64,000 nt of DNA from SHVO01 sp050246995 (lineage in GTDB: Bacteria > Pseudomonadota > Alphaproteobacteria > Rhodospirillales > Rhodospirillaceae): the NCBI GenBank assembly GCA_050246995.1, contig JBFWVA010000001.1, positions 620,001 to 684,000 on the forward strand, given 5' to 3'. The notes beneath the pieces were generated by a model, which worked only from the letters and a program-made list of their open reading frames with translations, was not told the origin of the DNA and searched no databases. This document shows, one piece after another, positions 8,985-18,667 of the stretch (the stretch's first letter is position 1; each line of letters begins with the position of its first letter). The position numbers and the translations under genes were made by a program.

Positions 8985-9674
8985 ATGCGCTCGGTCGCCG
9001 CCGCCGCTTTTAGCTTGCTTCTAGGCTTCGGCGCCGCCGCGGACGAAGCGCCGAAGGATCTCTCGGCCGAAGTTTCAGTGACATCGGATTATGTCTACCG
9101 GGGACTATCGTTCAGTGACGGCGGACCAGCCGTGCAAGCGTCCGCAACATGGGTCCCGTTCGCGGGTGTTCATATCGACGGCTGGGCTTCGTCCATCGAT
9201 TTCGGCGCCGGCGACCCTACGGAAGCCGAGTTGTCCGCGACCCTGGGTTACGAACTTGAGGCAGGACCGGCGGTATTCGATGGCGGTGTAACGTATATCG
9301 CCTATCCCGGCGCGCCGCGCGGCGGACATTATGACTACGTCGAGATCTACGGGGCCGCCCATAGGGCGCTCGCCGGCGGGGAACTCACCGGCGCGCTACA
9401 CTACACACCGCGATACTCCGGCGACGCGGGGCCTGCCCTGTTTTCCGATATCGAGGGCCATTGGCCCATTGACGGAGACGTCAGGGGCGTCGCTGTTTTT
9501 GGCCATGCGCATCTCGATTCCCTTGCCGGCGCAGACTATGTCTATTGGCAAGCAGGCCTCGCAGCCGACGCGCTCGGCTTGACGTTCGATCTGCGCTATC
9601 ACGGCAACAACGCGCGCGCCTGCAACAGTCCCTGCGCGGACCGCGTGGCGCTGACGATCCTGAAGGCTTTCTAG
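8985..9674 (+). CDS. TorF-family putative porin
   Basis: The 229-residue protein has a signal peptide (MRSVAAAAFSLLLGFGAAA, cleavage after about residue 20). The repeated beta-strand pattern of the TorF/Gcw_chp outer-membrane family follows, starting with the hallmark VTSDYVYRGLSFSDGGPA and continuing with alternating aromatic strands. It ends in phenylalanine, as expected of an outer-membrane barrel. The frame is open from a TTG at 8955, but the ATG at 8985 gives a clean signal peptide. The role is likely passive uptake of small solutes; the substrate is unknown. The next gene starts 2 bases after the stop. Confidence 0.8.
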   Translation: MRSVAAAAFSLLLGFGAAADEAPKDLSAEVSVTSDYVYRGLSFSDGGPAVQASATWVPFAGVHIDGWASSIDFGAGDPTEAELSATLGYELEAGPAVFDGGVTYIAYPGAPRGGHYDYVEIYGAAHRALAGGELTGALHYTPRYSGDAGPALFSDIEGHWPIDGDVRGVAVFGHAHLDSLAGADYVYWQAGLAADALGLTFDLRYHGNNARACNSPCADRVALTILKAF

Positions 9675-9675
9675 A

Positions 9676-10662
9676 ATGACCATCCTTGTCACGGGTAGCG
9701 CGGGGCACCTCGGCGAAGCGCTGATGCGCGCCTTGCGCCGCGACGGTCGTGAGGTCCGCGGTCTCGACCTCAAGCCATCACCGTTCACCGACCGTGTTGG
9801 CTCGATCAGCGACCGGACTTTTGTAGCCGGCTGCTTGGACAATGTGCGGGTTGTGATTCATACAGCCGCGTTGCACAAACCACATGTCGGCACCCATCGC
9901 CAGCAGGACTTCATCGATACCAACGTCACCGGCACGCTCGCGCTGCTGGAAGAAGCGGTGAAGGCGGATGTGACATCCTTTGTCTTCACGAGCACCACGA
10001 GCGCGTTCGGATCCGCTCTGTCCCCGCCGGCCGGCGCACCGGCCGCGTGGATCACCGAGCAGGTGACGCCCGTGCCGAAGAATATTTATGGCGTCACCAA
10101 GATTGCGGCCGAGCAGCTCTGTGAATTATTCGCGCGGCGCGACCGCATGCCGGTCGTGATCCTGCGCACGTCGCGCTTTTTCCCCGAGGCCGACGATAAC
10201 GAGAACATGCGTGGCGCCTACCAAACGCCTAATATGCAGGTGAACGAACTTCTGCACCGGCGCGCCGACGTTTCGGATATTGTGAGCGCGCATCTGCTGG
10301 CGGCCGAGCGCGCGCCGTCCCTCGGTTTTGGATGCTACATCGTTTCCGCGACAACGCCGTTTTCCACCGACGATCTTGCCGAACTCCGGCGTGATGCGCG
10401 CGCCGTCGTTGCACGGATGTTTCCGGACTCCCCCGAAATCTATGCGCTCCGCCGATGGAAAATGTTCCCCACGATTGACCGCGTTTATGTGAACGCCGCT
10501 GCGCGCGGCGCCCTTGGATGGCAGCCGCGATTCGGCTTCGGCGAAGCGCTCGAGGCGTTGCGCTCGGGCCGTGACTTCCGCAGTCCGCTCGCGGGTGAAA
10601 TTGGCAGCAAGGGTTACCATGGTCAGGTCTTCGCCGAGGGTCCCTACCCCGTCGCGACCTAA
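9676..10662 (+). CDS. NAD-dependent epimerase/dehydratase (extended SDR)
   Basis: This 328-residue extended short-chain dehydrogenase has the N-terminal NAD-binding motif TGSAGHLGE, a downstream FTSTTSAFG segment with the active-site serine/threonine, and the catalytic YGVTK (YxxxK). Family members interconvert or dehydrate nucleotide sugars; the substrate cannot be assigned. It follows the TorF porin by one base and may be co-transcribed with it. The C-terminal region contains RRWKMFPTIDRVYVN, typical of UDP-glucose-epimerase-like proteins of unknown function. Confidence 0.82.
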   Translation: MTILVTGSAGHLGEALMRALRRDGREVRGLDLKPSPFTDRVGSISDRTFVAGCLDNVRVVIHTAALHKPHVGTHRQQDFIDTNVTGTLALLEEAVKADVTSFVFTSTTSAFGSALSPPAGAPAAWITEQVTPVPKNIYGVTKIAAEQLCELFARRDRMPVVILRTSRFFPEADDNENMRGAYQTPNMQVNELLHRRADVSDIVSAHLLAAERAPSLGFGCYIVSATTPFSTDDLAELRRDARAVVARMFPDSPEIYALRRWKMFPTIDRVYVNAAARGALGWQPRFGFGEALEALRSGRDFRSPLAGEIGSKGYHGQVFAEGPYPVAT

Positions 10663-10881
10663 GGTCTTCGACGCGCACGAATTTTTCTACACTCGATCAG
10701 CTAAAAGTTGTATCGCGCCTGTTGCAGCGGCGCATCTCTGCAGTGCGGAATCACGCATTATTCCAACCCCCTACGCAGTTTCTGGCCACAATCGTGTTAC
10801 AAGGGCGAGGGGCTAACCGCTGGTTTTCACCCTTTAGTCAGTTTGAGTTCGGAATTCACGGCTTCCTGGGAGGGAACTCTG

Positions 10882-13875
10882 ATGCACGCGCACTTGAAGT
10901 CTATCTTCACCAAAAATCTTCTTACAACAACAGCCGCCGCGGCAGTGCTTGCCTTTGCCGCACCCACGCACAGCTTCGCTCAAACGCAAACCGCACAAGG
11001 CGAACCTTCGTCGCTCGACGAAATCGTCGTCACGGGGTCACGCATCGTGCGCGACGGATTCGAAGCGCCGACGCCTGTATCCGTGCTGAGCTCGGACGAT
11101 TTGAATGTTATTTCCACGCCCAACATCGCCGACGCGGTGAATCGCCTGCCTGCCTTGCAAGGCAGCCTCGGAACAACAAACGCCAGCACCAATGTCAGTT
11201 CGGGTACCGGCGGCGTGAACCAGCTGAACCTCCGCGCGCTCAGCGCCGTCCGCACGCTGGTCCTGCTCGATGGCAAACGTATCGTCGGCGCTACTCTCGC
11301 CGGATTTGAGAACAACGGTTCGACGCCGGACATCAACGGCTTCCCCGGCGGCCTCGTGGCGCGCGTCGACGTTGTGACCGGCGGCGCTTCCGCGGTGTAC
11401 GGCTCGGACGCCTTGGCCGGCGTGGTGAACTTCGTGCTCGACCGGGAATACACCGGCATAAAAGGTGAAATCCAAGGCGGCGTTTCCACCTATGGCGACG
11501 ATGAAAACTACAAGCTGAGCCTAACCGGCGGCACGCCCTTCGCCGGCGGACGCGGCCATGTGTTGATGTTCGGCGAGCACACCTTTTCGGCCGGGATCGT
11601 TGGCAACCCGCGCCCGTGGAACGATCCCAAATACTCCACCGCGCTCATCCTCAATCCGGCCTATGTCGCGGGGAACGGACAACCGCAGTACATCATCGCA
11701 GGTCCGGTCGGCCTTTCGAACGCAACCGCTGGCGGCCTGATTCTCAGCGACAACGTGAACGGCACCAATTCACCGTTCCGCGGCATCCAGTTCCTGGCCG
11801 ACGGAAAGCAGGCGCCATTCCGCTTCGGCCAGATCTCCGGGCTGCAGATGATCGGAGGCGACTACGATCAGTCCAATATCTGGAAATGGCCGTCGCTTGA
11901 CCTCGAGGTTCAGCGCACAAATATCTTTAACCGCCTGAGCTACGACCTCGCCGACAACGTCAACGTCTACACAGAGGTGTCGTGGGCATATACGCATGCG
12001 CTAAATAGATCGTTGGTGCCGAACTTCCGACTCGGCAACATCAACGTGCGCGTCGACAATGCGTTCCTGCCGGAGAATATCCGCTCGCAGATGATTACGC
12101 TCGGCGTCACCAATCTGACGATGGGTTCATTCATGGCGGCGGGGCCCCGCTCGTCCATCACTGATCCGGCCACAGGTAATACGCCGATCGACATCAAGGC
12201 GGATAACGGCCGCACGCAGCGCCGTTACGTCGCGGGCCTGGAAGGCAACTTCGATATTGGCGAGGCAAATTGGAAGTGGGACGCCTACTACGCGCGCAGC
12301 TCCACCCACAACTCGACCCGCGGTGCGGACAATATCCAACCGGCCCGACTCAATCAGGCTCTTGATGCCGTGCGCAACCCCGCCAACGGCTCCATCGTCT
12401 GCCGGTCGAGCCTCACCAACCCAAATGACGGATGTATTCCGTACAATATCTTCGGGACGAATGTGAACGGCCCGACCGAGTGGAAGTATCTTGCCCCACA
12501 ACCCGGCTACGCCATCACCATTCTGTCGCAGGACGTCATGTCGGCGAGCCTCACCGGCGAACCCTTCTCGACATGGGCCGGGCCTGTGTCGCTGGCGTTC
12601 GGCGGTGAACACCGCAAGGAGAAGGTGCGTGGCTTGGCAAGCGCCGACGACGTCGCACGCCGGTTCTTTGCGGGCAATTACATCGCCACCGACGCGCAGT
12701 GGCATGTGACGGAAGGCTTCGTCGAAACAGTCGTCCCGTTGGCGAAGGAAGAATCATGGGCCGACTCCTTGGAACTGAACGCCGCCGTACGCGGCGCGCA
12801 GTATAGCGAATCGGGCTTTAACCTGACGTGGAAAGCCGGATTGATCTACGTGCCGACGAACGACCTTACCTTGCGTGTAACGCAATCGCGGGACATCCGC
12901 GCGCCGAACCTGGGCGACCTTTTCAATAAAGGCCGCGCCGGAACCGGTAACGTGAACGATCCGTTCCGCAACAATGAGAGTGTGACTATCGTGTCGGCGG
13001 ACGTGGGCAATCCCAACCTGCAGCCCGAAAAAGCCGATACCACGGGATTGGGTCTTGTCTATTCGCCCAGCTGGATCGAAGGGCTCACCGCCTCGCTTGA
13101 CTACTATCGAATCCACATCAAGGATGCGATCACGATCCTTGACGGACAACGCGTACTCAATCGTTGTTTCGCGGGCGTCACATCATTGTGCGCGGGTATT
13201 CAGCGGGGCCCGGCTCCCGCCGGCCAAACCGTCGGCCCGATTACGTTCATGGCGGTCCAGCCACAGAACGTCCTCACCCAGAAGACCGACGGGATCGATT
13301 TCGAGTTCGCCTATAATACGCCTCTTGATAATTTCATCGGCGGCATGAACGGCGAAATCGCGTTGCGCGGCCTTGCCAACTACGTGTTCAAGCTGGATAC
13401 GAGCGATACCGATCCAGTCACAAACGTCACCACGATCATCAAAGGCGCGGGCGTGATGCCTGACAGCGGCGGCATCGGCTTGTCGCCCGGCCTCGCGACG
13501 CCGCACTTCCGCTGGACGACGTCGTTCACCTACACCCTTGAGGCCTTCTCCGGTACGGTGACATGGCGTGGCACGGGGGCCGGCGTCTACAACAACGCCT
13601 TTGTTGTCTGTTCGTCCGGTTGTCCCGCCTCGTCACCGACCGCGCCGACGATCAATCAGAACACCATCGGGTCTGTGCAGTACATCGACCTTGCGGCCAA
13701 CTACAAGATCATGGACGATCACATCACGATGTACGCGGTGATTCAGAACGCGCTCAACCGGGATCCGCCGATGATCGCGGCCGGTATCCAGAACGGCTTC
13801 TACGGCGGTCTCGATAACGACAATTTCGACCGCATCGGCAGGATGTTCCGTATCGGTGCGCGCTTCGCGTACTAA
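10882..13875 (+). CDS. TonB-dependent outer-membrane receptor
   Basis: This 997-residue receptor has a signal peptide ending at HSFAQ, a short linker, then the TonB-box-like DEIVVTGSR and a plug domain (PTPVSVLSSDDL, YGSDALAGVVNF). The long beta-barrel ends in FRIGARFAY. It imports a siderophore, vitamin, oligosaccharide or peptide by TonB-driven transport; the ligand is not readable. The barrel contains paired cysteines in extracellular loops. The ATG at 10882 has a strong GGGAGGGAA ribosome-binding site, so the earlier in-frame TTG is unlikely. No TonB/ExbBD or regulator is adjacent. A terminator follows. Confidence 0.92.
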   Translation: MHAHLKSIFTKNLLTTTAAAAVLAFAAPTHSFAQTQTAQGEPSSLDEIVVTGSRIVRDGFEAPTPVSVLSSDDLNVISTPNIADAVNRLPALQGSLGTTNASTNVSSGTGGVNQLNLRALSAVRTLVLLDGKRIVGATLAGFENNGSTPDINGFPGGLVARVDVVTGGASAVYGSDALAGVVNFVLDREYTGIKGEIQGGVSTYGDDENYKLSLTGGTPFAGGRGHVLMFGEHTFSAGIVGNPRPWNDPKYSTALILNPAYVAGNGQPQYIIAGPVGLSNATAGGLILSDNVNGTNSPFRGIQFLADGKQAPFRFGQISGLQMIGGDYDQSNIWKWPSLDLEVQRTNIFNRLSYDLADNVNVYTEVSWAYTHALNRSLVPNFRLGNINVRVDNAFLPENIRSQMITLGVTNLTMGSFMAAGPRSSITDPATGNTPIDIKADNGRTQRRYVAGLEGNFDIGEANWKWDAYYARSSTHNSTRGADNIQPARLNQALDAVRNPANGSIVCRSSLTNPNDGCIPYNIFGTNVNGPTEWKYLAPQPGYAITILSQDVMSASLTGEPFSTWAGPVSLAFGGEHRKEKVRGLASADDVARRFFAGNYIATDAQWHVTEGFVETVVPLAKEESWADSLELNAAVRGAQYSESGFNLTWKAGLIYVPTNDLTLRVTQSRDIRAPNLGDLFNKGRAGTGNVNDPFRNNESVTIVSADVGNPNLQPEKADTTGLGLVYSPSWIEGLTASLDYYRIHIKDAITILDGQRVLNRCFAGVTSLCAGIQRGPAPAGQTVGPITFMAVQPQNVLTQKTDGIDFEFAYNTPLDNFIGGMNGEIALRGLANYVFKLDTSDTDPVTNVTTIIKGAGVMPDSGGIGLSPGLATPHFRWTTSFTYTLEAFSGTVTWRGTGAGVYNNAFVVCSSGCPASSPTAPTINQNTIGSVQYIDLAANYKIMDDHITMYAVIQNALNRDPPMIAAGIQNGFYGGLDNDNFDRIGRMFRIGARFAY

Positions 13876-13894
13876 AGCGTCTTATCTGTGAAGG

Positions 13895-13925
13895 AGCCCC
13901 GGCAATATATTGCCGGGGCTTTTTT
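13895..13925 (+). terminator. Rho-independent terminator of the TonB receptor gene
   Basis: A perfect 26-nt inverted repeat (AGCCCCGGCAA with TTGCCGGGGCT around a short AT-rich loop) is followed directly by a run of six T. It stops transcription of the receptor gene just before the 3' end of the opposite-strand membrane-protein gene. Confidence 0.9.
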
Positions 13926-15630
13926 ATGCCGGCGCTGGGCAAAGAATTTCGAACGCGGTGGCGTTCGAGGCCAGAACATAGCCATCGAAACCGCGATATC
14001 CGTTGCGCACATAGAAGATGTCCATCACGTCATAGCGGGGCGCGCCGCGCAGCGCGAGACCGACGATCTTTCCTTCGGCCGCGAAATATATAAAGCGTGG
14101 CTGACGCAGGGTCTGCAGATCCACCGCCCAACCGTGCACAGCGCGATAGCGGTGATCGCCCGGAATGAAGCTCACATCCTCTACCGCATGCTCGCAAGCG
14201 CGGTAGCCGGAGGTCGCGTCTGCGCCGAGGCGCCCAACCGCCTCGGCCCACATTGGATCGGCGAAGATCGACCGTCCAGCGGCGGCAAGTTGCGCGGCGA
14301 TATCACGCAGCACTTCATATTGTTCACTGGAGTTCACATGAAAGACCCAAGCCGTCGCCGCCGGGTCCGGAATATCGAGTTCGAACGCCAGAGCCGCTCG
14401 TAAGCTTCCGTGAACCAGCGCAGGCCCATCGTCGCCGAGAGGGCGCGTCAATTGGACCGGAAGCAGGATAAGCGCCGCCACGATGCCGGCGCGCGCAAAC
14501 AACCGGTCCGCGCGTGCGCGCCCTTGCAGCGTGACCGCCAGCAAAAGAGCAAGCGCCGCCCACGCAACGAGAGAGGGTGTGGCATAACGCGAAACCAGGG
14601 CCGCGTTGTCGAGTTCGCCCGCCCGGCCGTACGCCGTGAGGAGCGCGGTCGCGAAGACAAAGGCGATGAGCGCCATAAGAGCGGATACATATGGATCGAA
14701 TTGAACACGCGATGTCCAAAGCCCGCGCAAGCCAAAGGCCAGTCCCGCGAGATAGACGACCGCTCCCACGACCCCGCCGGCAATGCTGCCTGTCAGATCG
14801 GCAAATGGAAACGCGATGAATGTCGCGGCGAAAGTCGCAAAAGCCTCTCCCCCCGGAGGCGCCGACGCCGTTCCCGAATAGGATTGGAACCACAGGGCGG
14901 TCAGCAGAACGCCGCATGCGGCAATGCCGGTGAGCCGGCCCCATGACTGCCGCGCCGTGGCGATACCGTGAACCAGCTGCATGACAAAGAGCAGCGGGAA
15001 CGCCAAAAGGCCGTTCGCCATCGTTCCAAGAGACGCAGCACCGAGCAGCAAGGCCGCGAGAAACCAACGGATACGCGCGAATTCTTGTATCGCCCGCGCC
15101 ATCGCGAAGAAAGCCAGTAACGGCAAGAGATACGCAAGAAGGAATTGGCTTTGAAAAGGCGAGTCCACATTCTCGCGCTGCAACCACGAGAGCGAAAGCG
15201 CTGATAAGCCAGCGCAAACGGCGATCCAAGCTTTACGCTCGGCGATGAGAACACGCGCGAGGGCACAGAGCGCCACCCAAATCGAAAGCAAGAGCATGAC
15301 ATTGGCGGCTGTCAGGAAAACGAAGCGTGCGCCGAAATATTGGAAGTCCAGCCAGAAAAGCAGTTTCGAAAGAACGATCCGGTGCTCGTTCCAGAAAGTA
15401 AATGTCTCGTGGAAGAATCCGTTTTGGAGCGCACGAAAGTACGAGAGCAGTGCGCCTTCCCACATATCGTGTGTCGGTACGGGCGTGTAGGCGCGCACGA
15501 CACCAACGAGCAGCAGACCAAAATAGACAAAGGGAATAGCGCATAGAACGGACGGGCGCTCCACCACCGCCCAGATCCGCGGCGTCCAAAACGATATCCT
15601 TGATTGGGCTGATGCAAGAGCCGCCCGCAT
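13924..15630 (-). CDS. Polytopic membrane protein, GT-C-like, with C-terminal soluble domain (paralogue A)
   Basis: The 568 residues start with an amphipathic stretch, then about ten hydrophobic segments to residue 400 and a soluble C-terminal domain of about 150 residues. After the first membrane span comes TPVPTHDMWEG and later WNEHRIVLSKLLFW. Acidic residues in the first external loop are typical of GT-C glycosyltransferases, which use lipid-linked sugars. It is a clear paralogue of the protein at 20564-22270, sharing NEHRI, FQSQF, LGTMANGLL and the SRYxTPSLVAW motif. I chose the ATG at 15630, preceded by GAGGGGG, over a TTG at 15669. The donor and acceptor are unknown; glycosyltransferase activity is inference. 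Confidence 0.7.
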   Translation of the reverse strand: MRAALASAQSRISFWTPRIWAVVERPSVLCAIPFVYFGLLLVGVVRAYTPVPTHDMWEGALLSYFRALQNGFFHETFTFWNEHRIVLSKLLFWLDFQYFGARFVFLTAANVMLLLSIWVALCALARVLIAERKAWIAVCAGLSALSLSWLQRENVDSPFQSQFLLAYLLPLLAFFAMARAIQEFARIRWFLAALLLGAASLGTMANGLLAFPLLFVMQLVHGIATARQSWGRLTGIAACGVLLTALWFQSYSGTASAPPGGEAFATFAATFIAFPFADLTGSIAGGVVGAVVYLAGLAFGLRGLWTSRVQFDPYVSALMALIAFVFATALLTAYGRAGELDNAALVSRYATPSLVAWAALALLLAVTLQGRARADRLFARAGIVAALILLPVQLTRPLGDDGPALVHGSLRAALAFELDIPDPAATAWVFHVNSSEQYEVLRDIAAQLAAAGRSIFADPMWAEAVGRLGADATSGYRACEHAVEDVSFIPGDHRYRAVHGWAVDLQTLRQPRFIYFAAEGKIVGLALRGAPRYDVMDIFYVRNGYRGFDGYVLASNATAFEILCPAPA

Positions 15631-15798
15631 GTCCCCCTCGCTTTCTTTGTGGGCGAGTATAGCGGGCAACAGGCGAGCGGTCCTCTCTCTCGATCGTTAG
15701 TGGCCACTCACTGTGAAGCTCTCGAGAAATTATAACTGAAAAGATGCGTTCGCCGCATCGTTCGCGTATGGTCAACCATAGGATGCGAGGGGCGTACG

Positions 15799-16524
15799 AT
15801 GGAGACGAATTTTCTGGGCGTTTTAGGCGGAATGGGACCGCTGGCGACCGCCGATTTCTTGAGGAAGCTGGTGAAGAAAACACCGGCTGACGTCGATCAG
15901 AAGCATATTCCCGTCCTTCTCTACGGCGATTGCACCACGCCCGACCGTACCGCGAATGTCATCGGCGAGGGTCCCTCGCCGCTTCCGCACCTTCTGGCTG
16001 GAATACGGTTCCTCGCCGCGCAAGGCGCGCGTGCGATCTGCATTCCGTGCAATAGCGCGCATTGTTGGTATGACGAGATGCAGGCGGCGTCGCCGGTTCC
16101 CGTACTGCACATCGTGAAAGCCAGCGCCGCGCAGGTGCGCCGGAAGAACCCAGCCGTTGCCCGAGTCGGTGTGCTGTCGACCCTCGGCACACACCGCATG
16201 GGCATCTATCGCGAGACTCTCGCGGCCTTGGGCTATCAGGTCGTGACCCCCACCGATGACGAATTCGAGACCCTGATCTCTCCGGCCATCGCGATGAACA
16301 AAGCGAACAAATGGACCGAAGCCGAGCACCTCTACGACGCGGCCACGCAGCATTTGTGGGATCGCGGCGCGGAAATCGTGGTGCTGGGATGCACGGAAAT
16401 TCCGTTCGGGATGGAACGCCAGTACCGCGCCGATCCCATGAAGTTCGTCGATTCCAACGATGCGCTGGTCGACGCCGTGCTCGACGTGTTCATGGGCGCA
16501 AATTCAGCGCCTGTGGCCGCCTGA
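15799..16524 (+). CDS. Aspartate/glutamate racemase family protein
   Basis: The 241-residue protein begins LGVLGGMGPLAT, the hallmark of the YgeA/aspartate-racemase family. Both catalytic cysteine regions are present: IPCNSAH in the N-terminal half and LGCTEIP in the C-terminal half. A cofactor-independent two-base racemisation of Asp, Glu or a related amino acid is expected. GAGGGG lies upstream of the ATG. Its stop is separated by a single base from the start of the SulP transporter gene, so the two are almost certainly translated from one message, which hints that the transporter handles a related substrate. Confidence 0.87.
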   Translation: METNFLGVLGGMGPLATADFLRKLVKKTPADVDQKHIPVLLYGDCTTPDRTANVIGEGPSPLPHLLAGIRFLAAQGARAICIPCNSAHCWYDEMQAASPVPVLHIVKASAAQVRRKNPAVARVGVLSTLGTHRMGIYRETLAALGYQVVTPTDDEFETLISPAIAMNKANKWTEAEHLYDAATQHLWDRGAEIVVLGCTEIPFGMERQYRADPMKFVDSNDALVDAVLDVFMGANSAPVAA

Positions 16525-16525
16525 G

Positions 16526-18667
16526 ATGGCGGCCGCGGCGTTGATACGTCAGGCATCGGCCGGCGTCATCGCCGGCCTATCGGCGATCATCTATTCGCTT
16601 TCATATGGCGCGCTGCTTTTTGCCGGGCCTCTGTCCAGCCTCGTCGCCTATGCGATCACGGTGACGTTGATCACGGCCGTGATCGGGGCGGTTGTCGGCG
16701 CACTGTCCGAAGGCCGTTCGTTCATCGCGGGCCCGGACTCAAACACGATTACGGTGCTCGCCAGTATCCTGGCCGCACTCGGCACGATGCAGTTGCCTGG
16801 CGGTCCGGCGGGGCCTCTCGCGCTACAGCTGGCGTTGGCGGCCGTCGCGCTGACAGGCGTGTTCCTGGGCCTGACGTTCTTCTTTGTCGCGCGCGCGAAC
16901 CTCGCGCAGTTGGTGCGATACATTCCCTTTGCGGTGATGGCTGGATTCTTGGCGGCGACCGGTTGGCTGATCGCCAGCGGCGCGCTCAATATCATCGCCG
17001 GCATTCCATTGAGCTTCGCCGGCCTCGACGTCTTCGCCGCCAACCCGTGGCGCCCGGAGCTCGCGTTCGGCATCGCGGTCGCGCTTGTCCTTCTCGCCCT
17101 GGCGCCACGCATCTCCAGCTCCGTGCTGATTCCGGCCGTGATGGCGGGCGCGGCATTGATCGTCAACGTCGCGCTGCAAAGCGATCTGTGCCCACCCGAG
17201 TACTGCGCTGCGCAGACGTGGCTATTCCAGAAGATGACGGCGCTGCCGTGGATGCCGCCGTGGGAGCTCGCGCTCGACCTGTCCGATACGGGCTTCCTCT
17301 TCGACAATCTGGCGGAGATGCTTGTCGTCGCCTTTGTCGGCCTGGTGACAACCCTCTTGTCGATCGCAAGCCTGGAGCTCAGCTATCAGAAGGAATTCGA
17401 TCTCAATAAAATCCTGAAGCAACAGGCCGTCGCATCGGCCATTTCAGCGGCCGTCGGTGGGTTCTCACCCATTCTGTCGATTGGCCGTTCGCTTTTGAAC
17501 TACCGCGCAGGCGGCGGGCGGGTCGGCGGGCTTATTGCCGGAGGGTTATGCCTCGCGACGCTTCTTGGCGCCGGTACGGTGATTTCTTATGTACCGAAAC
17601 CAGCGCTGGGCGGGCTCGTCCTTTTCCTGGGCCTGGGGATGCTCAAGCAATGGCTGTGGGATCCCTGGCGCACGGCCTCGCGCCTCGAACTCGCGCAGAT
17701 TGTTTTCATCCTTCTGCTGGTCGCGAACTTCGGATTCATGGTCGGCTTTGTGGCGGGCGTTCTTCTGTCCTGCGCGGTGTTCATCGTCACGTACAGCCGC
17801 CTGCCGATCGCCAGCGTCTCAACCAACCTTGCGCTCTTCACCAGTTCCGTCGCCCGGTCCGAAGCCGGAACGAATATCCTGCGCGAGCATGGCGAGAAGA
17901 CCCTGCTCTATCGCCTGAGAGGTTACGTCTTCTTCGGGTCGGCCAGCAGAATCGACAAAGTGTTCCGCGCCATGGCGGCGGACGTGGAAGCGATCGTCAT
18001 CGACTTCTCCAGCGTCAGCGGCATCGATAGTTCGGCGGTCGGCGTATTCCAACGCATGCTGCGCCGTCACCAGGACAAGAAGACCACTTTTTACCTCGTG
18101 TACAGCGAACCGACCGAACGGGCTGTGCGCGCCATCACGCTGAACACAGCGGAGCAGCGCGTTCATTACTTTGACGCGCTCGACCGGGCCATCGAGACCG
18201 CGGAAGACCACTTGATCGCGCGGCAGGGCGGGGCGTTGACGCGCGCGACCGCGTTGCAATTCCTGACAGACGCCGACGGGCGGGTAACGTTCTTGGGCTA
18301 CTGCGAACAGCGGCGCGTTGCGCGCGGCGAAGCTCTTTGCGCCGAGGGCGATAGGTCCAACGAAGTTTACTTCATTGAAAGCGGCGGCCTTGAAGTGGTG
18401 AAAGTCACGACGGACCGACGTGTCCTGCGGCTGGCGAAACTGGATGCGGGGTCCGTGGTCGGTGAACTGGCGTTCTATACGGGCGAAGCTCGTACGGCGG
18501 CGATCGTCGCGGACGTGGATTCGACGGTGTATGTATTGCGCCGCGAGGGCCTGGCACGCTTGCGCGAGGCCCACCCTACGCTTGCGGCGATGTTCGACCA
18601 CATGGTCATCCACAAGGTTTCACATGCGCTTACGAGGGCAAACAAGCTCCTCGCCCTCTATCGCTAG
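16526..18667 (+). CDS. SulP-family anion transporter with STAS and cyclic-nucleotide-binding domains
   Basis: The 713-residue protein has a SulP/SLC26 membrane domain (residues 1-430), a STAS domain (about 455-575, with VIDFSSVSGIDSSAVG) and a C-terminal cyclic-nucleotide-binding domain (about 588-700, with GELAFYTGEARTA including the conserved arginine). SulP proteins carry sulfate, bicarbonate or C4-dicarboxylates. The downstream sensor suggests regulation by cAMP/cGMP. The ATG at 16526 follows the racemase stop by one base; the open frame upstream of it only overlaps that gene. It is convergent with, and overlaps by 4 bases, the membrane-protein gene at 18664. Confidence 0.88.
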   Translation: MAAAALIRQASAGVIAGLSAIIYSLSYGALLFAGPLSSLVAYAITVTLITAVIGAVVGALSEGRSFIAGPDSNTITVLASILAALGTMQLPGGPAGPLALQLALAAVALTGVFLGLTFFFVARANLAQLVRYIPFAVMAGFLAATGWLIASGALNIIAGIPLSFAGLDVFAANPWRPELAFGIAVALVLLALAPRISSSVLIPAVMAGAALIVNVALQSDLCPPEYCAAQTWLFQKMTALPWMPPWELALDLSDTGFLFDNLAEMLVVAFVGLVTTLLSIASLELSYQKEFDLNKILKQQAVASAISAAVGGFSPILSIGRSLLNYRAGGGRVGGLIAGGLCLATLLGAGTVISYVPKPALGGLVLFLGLGMLKQWLWDPWRTASRLELAQIVFILLLVANFGFMVGFVAGVLLSCAVFIVTYSRLPIASVSTNLALFTSSVARSEAGTNILREHGEKTLLYRLRGYVFFGSASRIDKVFRAMAADVEAIVIDFSSVSGIDSSAVGVFQRMLRRHQDKKTTFYLVYSEPTERAVRAITLNTAEQRVHYFDALDRAIETAEDHLIARQGGALTRATALQFLTDADGRVTFLGYCEQRRVARGEALCAEGDRSNEVYFIESGGLEVVKVTTDRRVLRLAKLDAGSVVGELAFYTGEARTAAIVADVDSTVYVLRREGLARLREAHPTLAAMFDHMVIHKVSHALTRANKLLALYR

